A DNA stretch of 64,000 nt from Halorientalis sp. IM1011 (GTDB lineage: Archaea; Halobacteriota; Halobacteria; Halobacteriales; Haloarculaceae): NCBI RefSeq assembly GCF_001989615.1, contig NZ_CP019067.1, positions 1,364,001 to 1,428,000 on the forward strand, in the 5' to 3' direction. Both the position numbers and the translations under genes were made by a program. Positions within the stretch are counted from its first letter, which is position 1. Each line of letters begins with the position of its first letter. Of this stretch, positions 59,189-64,000 are shown in pieces. A model generated the notes under the pieces. The model was not told where the DNA came from. It saw only the letters and a program-made list of their open reading frames with translations, and ran no database searches.

Positions 59189-59914
59189 CTACAGTATCCC
59201 TTCCTCCGGGAAGTCGAGGCTCAGCTCGGTGTCGAGAACCGTCTCGACGGCCGCCGCGACCGCCGGTGCGAACTCGGTGTCGGGATCGGCCGAGACCGGC
59301 AGGTCCGCGACCGACCGCTGGTCGCTCTCCGGGATCGTGGCGTCGGCCGGTTCGACGGTCCCACCCGGGTCGGCTCGTGTCCCGATCACGGCGTCGACCG
59401 GCGCATCCAGATCGTGGAGTCGGTCGCGCATCGTCGGCAGTCGGTCCAGTCCGCGCTCGGTGGCGGGGGCGACGAGCGCCACGCGGTCGGCGCTGGTGAC
59501 CGCCGCGACGGCCTGGTTGGCCGCGACCGGCGGCGTGTCCACGAGTACGTGGTCGAACCGGTCGGCTGCCGAGTCGAGTACCTCCTCGAACCGACGGGCT
59601 GCGTCGGGGGTCTTCGCCCGTGCCAGCCGCTCGAACGGGGCGCGAGCGGGACAGGCCGCCAGCCGGCCCGGGGTGTCGAGACCGAGGGCGACGAGGCCGT
59701 CCCGTAACCCGCCCTCGCCGGTACAGAGGGCGGTCACGTCCGGGTCGATGCGGCCGGGGACGTGGGCCGCCAGTCCCTGCGTGGCGAAGGCGGCGTCGAG
59801 CAGTGCCACGTCCCGGCCCGCCCGCGCGAGGGTCGCGCCGAACTCCACGGTCGTCCGCGTCGTGCCCGCGCCGCCGACCGCCCCGGCGAGCGCGAGCGTC
59901 GATCCGCTGGTCAC
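59189..59914 (-). CDS. ParA/MinD-like protein with a degenerate P-loop
   Basis: SIMIBI-type ATPase fold of 241 aa, but the deviant Walker A region reads GAVGGAGTTRTTVEFGATLA: both signature lysines of KGGxGKT are missing. The rest of the fold is preserved (RDVALLDAAFATQGLAA, FDHVLVDTPPVAANQAVAAV). It may bind nucleotide weakly or be a pseudo-enzyme. Neighbour of a HIT protein on the same strand. Function unknown. Confidence 0.83.
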   Translation of the reverse strand: MTSGSTLALAGAVGGAGTTRTTVEFGATLARAGRDVALLDAAFATQGLAAHVPGRIDPDVTALCTGEGGLRDGLVALGLDTPGRLAACPARAPFERLARAKTPDAARRFEEVLDSAADRFDHVLVDTPPVAANQAVAAVTSADRVALVAPATERGLDRLPTMRDRLHDLDAPVDAVIGTRADPGGTVEPADATIPESDQRSVADLPVSADPDTEFAPAVAAAVETVLDTELSLDFPEEGIL

Positions 59915-59957
59915 ACCCCCTGCTGGCCGCGTGTTCCGATAAAAACCTACGGGTGGA

Positions 59958-60383
59958 CTACTGGTGGGCTGCGATGTCGTCGGCGATGTCGGCCAGTTCG
60001 TCGTCGTCGAGATCCGGGGCCGCGCCGCCGACGGCGTGGATCGGGCTGCCGCCGTCGTCGGGGAAGCGCGGGACGACGTGCCCGTGGACGTGGGGCACTT
60101 CCTGGCCGCTCTCCTCGCCGTTGTTGAAGCCGACGTTGCTCGCCGGGGCGTCCACGGCGGCCTCGGCAGCTGGCACGAGTTCGTGGATGGCGGCGTACAG
60201 CGCTTCCGCGGTGTCGTCTGGCATGTCGTTCAGCCGCTCGTGGTGGCCTTTCGGAATGACCAGGGTGTGCCCCGGCGCGAGCGGGTTCGCGTCGAGGAAG
60301 GCGAACACCTCGTCGTCCTCGTAGACCGTATGGCTCGGGATCTCCCCCGCGACGATCTGACAGAAGATACAGTCGTCTGGCAT
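59958..60383 (-). CDS. HIT family nucleotide hydrolase/transferase
   Basis: 141 aa; hydrolyses phosphoramidate or adenylated nucleotides. The HIT motif HVHGHVVPRF carries the catalytic His. N-terminal DDCIFCQIVAGEIPSHTVYE and NPLAPGHTLVIPKGHHERLN are typical. Start ATG 60383. It may be cotranscribed with the ParA-like gene downstream (43 bases). Confidence 0.93.
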   Translation of the reverse strand: MPDDCIFCQIVAGEIPSHTVYEDDEVFAFLDANPLAPGHTLVIPKGHHERLNDMPDDTAEALYAAIHELVPAAEAAVDAPASNVGFNNGEESGQEVPHVHGHVVPRFPDDGGSPIHAVGGAAPDLDDDELADIADDIAAHQ

Positions 60384-60441
60384 CGCCCGGGTGTTCGACC
60401 GCCGCCCTCAAAAAGTGTGTGCGGGTCCGCGGAGCGACGCT

Positions 60442-60819
60442 CTAGCCGAACAGCAGGGTCGCGTTGATCGCCGTGGCGCCGAGCCACGGTAGTGCGAGTC
60501 CCAGGGGAACGACGGCGCGCTCGCGGTCCGACATGGCGACCCAGGCCGTCAGCCCGACGGCGACGGCAGCGACTTTCAGCACGCCCAGCATGCCGATACC
60601 GGCGTCGGCCACGGCCGCGCGGACCACGGGATTGCCCTCGGTCAGGCCCTGCTGGAGACCCAGTTCCGTCAGGGCGATATCGCCCAGCAACGAGAGGGTG
60701 ACCAGCACCCACAGCCACCGCTCGTGGCGACTGGCAACCGTAACCGTCCGGTCGATCAACTGCCTGTACGCCCGCCGTTCGTCGGGTACCCCACCCGTAT
60801 CGGACGCGTCTATTGCCAT
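60442..60819 (-). CDS. DUF5658 membrane protein
   Basis: 125 aa with about three hydrophobic segments. The LVTLSLLGDIALTELGLQQG and LTEGNPVVRA pattern is that of DUF5658. Start ATG 60819 (MAIDASDTGGVPDERRAYRQ) is preferred to the long upstream frame from 60930. Function unknown. Confidence 0.78.
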   Translation of the reverse strand: MAIDASDTGGVPDERRAYRQLIDRTVTVASRHERWLWVLVTLSLLGDIALTELGLQQGLTEGNPVVRAAVADAGIGMLGVLKVAAVAVGLTAWVAMSDRERAVVPLGLALPWLGATAINATLLFG

Positions 60820-61019
60820 ATCCGTGACCTCACCCACCCGCCCGAGCCGCCCCACCAGTGCGGCCCCGGCGTCGGATTCCGCGTTCGTTACATCTCGTTC
60901 TTCGAGAAATAAGCTTTCGATCCGCCACACCGGCCCGGAATCGATGGTTCCGGCCGCCGGCCTCGTTCAATGTAGTCGGGCAAACAGTTAATAGCAATTC
61001 GTCTGAAAACTGCACGAGA

Positions 61020-61442
61020 ATGACTCGCACTGTTGGCCGTCGGACACGGACCGCCGCCCTCGGTCTCGGGGTGCTCTGGGTCGCAAGCCTCGCGTTCACG
61101 ACGCCTGCACTGGCACAGAGCGGGGCCGGGGGGTCGGGCGGCCCCGGCTTCTGGTACGCGACGAGTCTCATCGCGCAGGTGATGCTCTCGATCGGTGCGG
61201 TCGGGTTCGTCGTCCAGGCCGCGCGGGCCTACGGCGGCGAGATCGGTAAGGCGCTGTACGTGGCCGGCGGGGGCGTCATCGTCTTCGCCGTCTGGCGCCT
61301 GCTGGACGGCGCGGTCAAGATCATGGACCTCCAGACCCCCGGCGAGAGCATCGAGAGCACGGTGTATCTCGTGACGACGGCGCTACTGCTGGCCGGGTTC
61401 TACATGCTCTGGGAGACGATGAGCGAACACAGTCCGGCATAG
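61020..61442 (+). CDS. membrane protein with signal peptide (140 aa)
   Basis: Starts MTRTVGRRTRTAALGLGVLW then VASLAFTTPALAQSGAGGSG, a signal peptide with a likely AxA cut at ALA-QS. Three membrane segments follow (FWYATSLIAQVMLSIGAVGF; LYVAGGGVIVFAVWRLLDG; VYLVTTALLLAGFYMLWET). The next gene starts two bases after its stop, so the two form an operon. Function not recognised. Confidence 0.75.
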   Translation: MTRTVGRRTRTAALGLGVLWVASLAFTTPALAQSGAGGSGGPGFWYATSLIAQVMLSIGAVGFVVQAARAYGGEIGKALYVAGGGVIVFAVWRLLDGAVKIMDLQTPGESIESTVYLVTTALLLAGFYMLWETMSEHSPA

Positions 61443-61443
61443 G

Positions 61444-62169
61444 ATGACCAGCTACGAACGCCTCGCCGAGCGGTTGATCGAGACCCAGCGGACCATGATC
61501 GGCAAGCGCGCGGTCGACATCGCCCGCTCGGTCGAGGGACTCTCGGTCACCGACGACGGCGCAGTCGAGACCGTCGTCGACGACGACCGCACGGTCCTGG
61601 ACGAGCTGGTTCTGGCCTACACCGACGTGATGGGCGAGTCCGCCCGCACCAGACTCACCGACGTGGCCAGCGAGTACGAGGACCTCACACTTCCCGAGAC
61701 GCTCGGCGGGCCGTCGGCCGACGAGGAGACGGCGACCGACACCGTACTGGCGGTGGACGAGTCGGGAGACGAGGAAGCGACAGCCGCGGAGGTGGACGAC
61801 GCCGTCGCGGCCGCCGAGGACGACGCCGAGGAGGTGGTCACGAACATCTGGGGCGACGACGTGGCGGCCGAGACCGAGGCGGCGACCGATCCCTCCCCGA
61901 TCGACGTGGTCGAGGGCTCCTTCGCCACCATCTACGTCACCGTCACGGGCGAGCGCGGGGAGGGCCCCGTCCCGGTCGGCCAGTTGATCGTCGACGCGGT
62001 CGTCGCCGAGACGGACATCGACCCCGGCGACATGGACCGCCTGTCGTCGTACGTCTCCGCCGACGAGATCGTCGCGCTCGCCGAGGATCCCAACCGCACC
62101 TCACTCTCCTTCTCGATCGAAGGTCACGAGGTCCGACTCGACGAAGACGGGACGGTCACCGTCCCGTAA
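61444..62169 (+). CDS. acidic soluble protein (241 aa), unknown
   Basis: Partner of the membrane protein upstream. Helical N-terminal part (YERLAERLIETQRTMIGKRA), an acidic Glu/Ala/Asp central stretch (residues 95-150), and a C-terminal domain about residues 150-241 (VEGSFATIYVTVTGERGEGP) that looks like a small alpha/beta fold. No catalytic motif found. Start ATG 61444. Confidence 0.78.
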   Translation: MTSYERLAERLIETQRTMIGKRAVDIARSVEGLSVTDDGAVETVVDDDRTVLDELVLAYTDVMGESARTRLTDVASEYEDLTLPETLGGPSADEETATDTVLAVDESGDEEATAAEVDDAVAAAEDDAEEVVTNIWGDDVAAETEAATDPSPIDVVEGSFATIYVTVTGERGEGPVPVGQLIVDAVVAETDIDPGDMDRLSSYVSADEIVALAEDPNRTSLSFSIEGHEVRLDEDGTVTVP

Positions 62170-62222
62170 CCTCACGACACGGGAGAAACACCTATCGGTC
62201 TCGATCCGGTACCGTGTGCCAC

Positions 62223-63374
62223 ATGAGAGACGCACTCATCGTCGACGCGGTGCGGACGCCCTTCGGTAAGCAGAACGGCTCGTTCCGGGACACACACCCG
62301 CAGGACCTGGCGGCGGAACCGCTGACGGCGCTGGCCGACCGTAACGACTTCGACGGGGCGGAGACGGTCGAAGACGTGATCTACGGCTGTGTCACGCCGG
62401 TCGACGAGCAGGGGCTCAACATCGCCCGCCTCGCGCCGATGGTGGCCGGATGGGGCGATCAGGTACCCGGCGTCCAGTTGAACCGGATGTGCGGGTCGGG
62501 CCAGCAGGCGGTCAACTTCGCCGCGACGAACGTCATGGCCGGCCAGCACGACGCCCTCGTCGCCGGCGGCGTCGAACACATGTCCCGGGTCCCGATGGGG
62601 TCGGACGGCAACAGCGTCACCGAGACCTACTTCGAGCACTTCGACGAGGTGACCACGCAGGGTGAGGGCGCAGAGCGGATCGCCGAGGAGTACGATTTCA
62701 GCCGGCAGGAACTCGACGAACTCGCCGCCGACTCCCAGACACGGTGGGGCGAGGCCTGGGAGGCCGGCCGCTACGACGACCAGATCACGCCCGTCGAGAC
62801 GGAACTCGACGGCGAGACCGTCACCGTCGAGCAGGACGAACACCCTCGCCCCGAGACCGACGTGGAGACCCTCTCCGGACTCCCCCTCTCCTTCCGGCAG
62901 GAGGGTAACGGCGTCCACCACGCCGGCAACTCCTCGGGTATCGTCGACGGGTCGGCGGGCCTGCTCGTCGCCAGCGAGGACGCCGTCGAGGAACACGGCT
63001 GGGACCCGATGGCACGCATCGTCGCCACGGAAGTCGTCGGCGTCGACCCGATCACGATGCTGAAGGGGCCGATCCCGGCGACCGAGCAGGTGCTAGAGAA
63101 AGCCGACATGGACATCGAGGACATCGACCTCTTCGAGGTCAACGAGGCGTTCGCCGCCGTCGTCGCGGCGTGGCTCGAAGAGACCGGGGCCTCGTGGGAG
63201 GACACGAACGTCAACGGCGGGGCCATCGCCCACGGCCACCCGCTGGGCGCGACCGGCGGCGCGCTGCTGACGAAGCTCGCCCACGAACTCCAGCGGACCG
63301 GGCAGGACTACGCACTCTCGACCATGTGCATCGGCTTCGGACAGGGCGTCGCGACCATAATCGAGCGGGTCTGA
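62223..63374 (+). CDS. thiolase (acetyl-CoA C-acyltransferase family)
   Basis: Forms or cleaves 3-ketoacyl-CoA; 383 aa. Catalytic Cys in LNRMCGSGQQAVNFAATNVM (residue about 88), His in NGGAIAHGHPLGATGG and the second Cys in STMCIGFGQG are all intact. The role (beta-oxidation or acetoacetyl-CoA synthesis) cannot be told without partners. Start ATG 62223. Confidence 0.94.
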   Translation: MRDALIVDAVRTPFGKQNGSFRDTHPQDLAAEPLTALADRNDFDGAETVEDVIYGCVTPVDEQGLNIARLAPMVAGWGDQVPGVQLNRMCGSGQQAVNFAATNVMAGQHDALVAGGVEHMSRVPMGSDGNSVTETYFEHFDEVTTQGEGAERIAEEYDFSRQELDELAADSQTRWGEAWEAGRYDDQITPVETELDGETVTVEQDEHPRPETDVETLSGLPLSFRQEGNGVHHAGNSSGIVDGSAGLLVASEDAVEEHGWDPMARIVATEVVGVDPITMLKGPIPATEQVLEKADMDIEDIDLFEVNEAFAAVVAAWLEETGASWEDTNVNGGAIAHGHPLGATGGALLTKLAHELQRTGQDYALSTMCIGFGQGVATIIERV

Positions 63375-63621
63375 CGCCCTCCGTACGCGCGCTACTGGGC
63401 CGGCGTGACGGATCATGCGGCCAGCCACTCAAAAACGACCAGAGGATTCAGGGGAAAGCCATCTCCGTGCGAGCGGCGAGTCGGCAACTGCGGTCGGACC
63501 GGAAGGTTCGTTCCGCTACTCCCACTTGACGGGCACCTCGTGCCCGTTTCTGGCCGCGGGCAACGGCCTTCTCCCGTCTCGGGTTTGTGTCTCGTAGCGA
63601 CGGAGACCACGAGCGAGTCGC

Positions 63622-63843
63622 TCAGTCCAGCGTCGGCGCCGTGTCCGCCTCGGCCAGTCGCGCGACGGTCGACCCGACGAGGGCGACGGCGAGGCCGGTG
63701 ACCGCTACGAACGCCAGCAGTTCGGGTTCACCCGTGGCCATCGCCCACACCGACGCCGTGCCGACCAACAGTGCGAGGGCGAAGGCGACGTCCGTGATCG
63801 TGAACTGCACTCGCCGACGGACCGAAGTCGTATCGAGGACCAT
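63622..63843 (-). CDS. small two-span membrane protein (73 aa)
   Basis: From ATG 63843: MVLDTTSVRRRVQFTITDVA then two hydrophobic segments (AFALALLVGTASVWAMATG and LLAFVAVTGLAVALVGSTVA). An earlier ATG at 63870 is possible. Unknown function. The 247 bases before it (63375-63621) hold an 8-bp hairpin ACGGGCAC-CTC-GTGCCCGT near 63528-63546 and no gene I can support. Confidence 0.7.
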   Translation of the reverse strand: MVLDTTSVRRRVQFTITDVAFALALLVGTASVWAMATGEPELLAFVAVTGLAVALVGSTVARLAEADTAPTLD

Positions 63844-63919
63844 ACCCGATCCGTCGGGTCGCTCGTACAAATACCTTCTTCACGGTTGACCAGAACGAGT
63901 GACCGTTCCGCCGACCTCC

Positions 63920-64000
63920 TCACCCCTCGCTGCCGTTCAACACGTCGGTCTCGATGGCAGACTCCGCACCCAGCGAGTCGAGCGCGACGCGGTCGCGCTG
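63920..64000 (-). CDS. C-terminal fragment of an unknown gene (right edge)
   Basis: Reads leftwards from the window edge: 26 residues (VALDSLGAESAIETDVLNGS near the end, last residues EG) then TGA at 63920-63922. In frame with the edge and acidic, so probably the end of a real gene. Too short to identify. Confidence 0.55.
   Translation of the reverse strand, partial: QRDRVALDSLGAESAIETDVLNGSEG

Overview
The window is a chromosomal segment of a haloarchaeon, most likely a member of the Haloarculaceae. The evidence is the very high GC at third codon positions, the acidic proteins (D/E-rich, K-poor), the Tat-type signal peptides and lipoboxes, the archaeal TATA boxes with many leaderless starts (TATA centre about 26-28 bases before the ATG/GTG), two BHB-type tRNA introns, and archaeal core genes (L10e, aIF2-beta with a C-terminal TRAM domain, RadA, RPA, a doublet histone, archaeal CCA enzyme, NMD3, LysW). 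No rRNA, CRISPR array or complete insertion sequence was found.

Layout. 1-8.2 kb: end of a ribosomal protein L10e gene, a glutathionyl-hydroquinone-reductase-like protein, an Eco57I-type N6-adenine methylase without a visible nuclease motif, an aldo/keto reductase, a cupin, DUF429 and cspA. 8.2-11.6 kb: a small accessory island between tRNA-Phe and tRNA-Val with a Fic AMPylase and a Mig-type T:G mismatch glycosylase. 11.7-20.7 kb: tandem DUF192 proteins, an ABC exporter, a TRAM protein, a creatininase-family hydrolase, MptD, aIF2-beta, the NAD-dependent glucose-6-phosphate dehydrogenase Azf and DUF309. 21-24.6 kb: tandem alpha/beta hydrolases (one Tat-exported, one cytosolic), tRNA-Arg and a RecA-like DUF7504 protein. 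24.8-29.6 kb: an information-processing cluster RPA - doublet histone - histone deacetylase, the CCA enzyme, then intron-containing tRNA-Asn and tRNA-Met. 29.7-37.2 kb: M29 aminopeptidase, a membrane-tethered wHTH regulator, a phosphoesterase, a CDF transporter, an XPD-like Fe-S helicase and ThpR. 37.5-46.7 kb: the complete LysW-dependent arginine biosynthesis cluster argG-argH-lysW-argX-argC-argB-argD-argE-argF. 47-48.4 kb: small membrane proteins and an HTH/DUF2178 operon with a dense palindromic operator. 48.6-64 kb: thioesterase, radA, an orphan 7TM histidine-kinase sensor domain, a PspAB-DUF2270-HtpX envelope-stress group, NMD3-Taw2, a second XPD/DinG-like helicase, a ParA-like protein with a broken P-loop, a HIT protein, thiolase and small membrane proteins.

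How the parts work together. The arg cluster takes glutamate to arginine on the LysW carrier: ArgX attaches glutamate, ArgB/C/D convert it, ArgE releases ornithine, and ArgF/G/H finish. RPA, RadA and the two Fe-S helicases serve replication and repair, and the histone is translationally coupled to a deacetylase. The most unusual feature is a recurring sequence architecture: downstream of four of the five tRNA genes, and downstream of argF, there is a 3'-truncated copy of the gene's own 3' end 113-208 bp away, with perfect palindromes in the intervening DNA at tRNA-Arg, tRNA-Met, tRNA-Val and argF. Related palindromes also sit in frame inside argH and argX. This may be a palindromic mobile element family not named by any feature type here.
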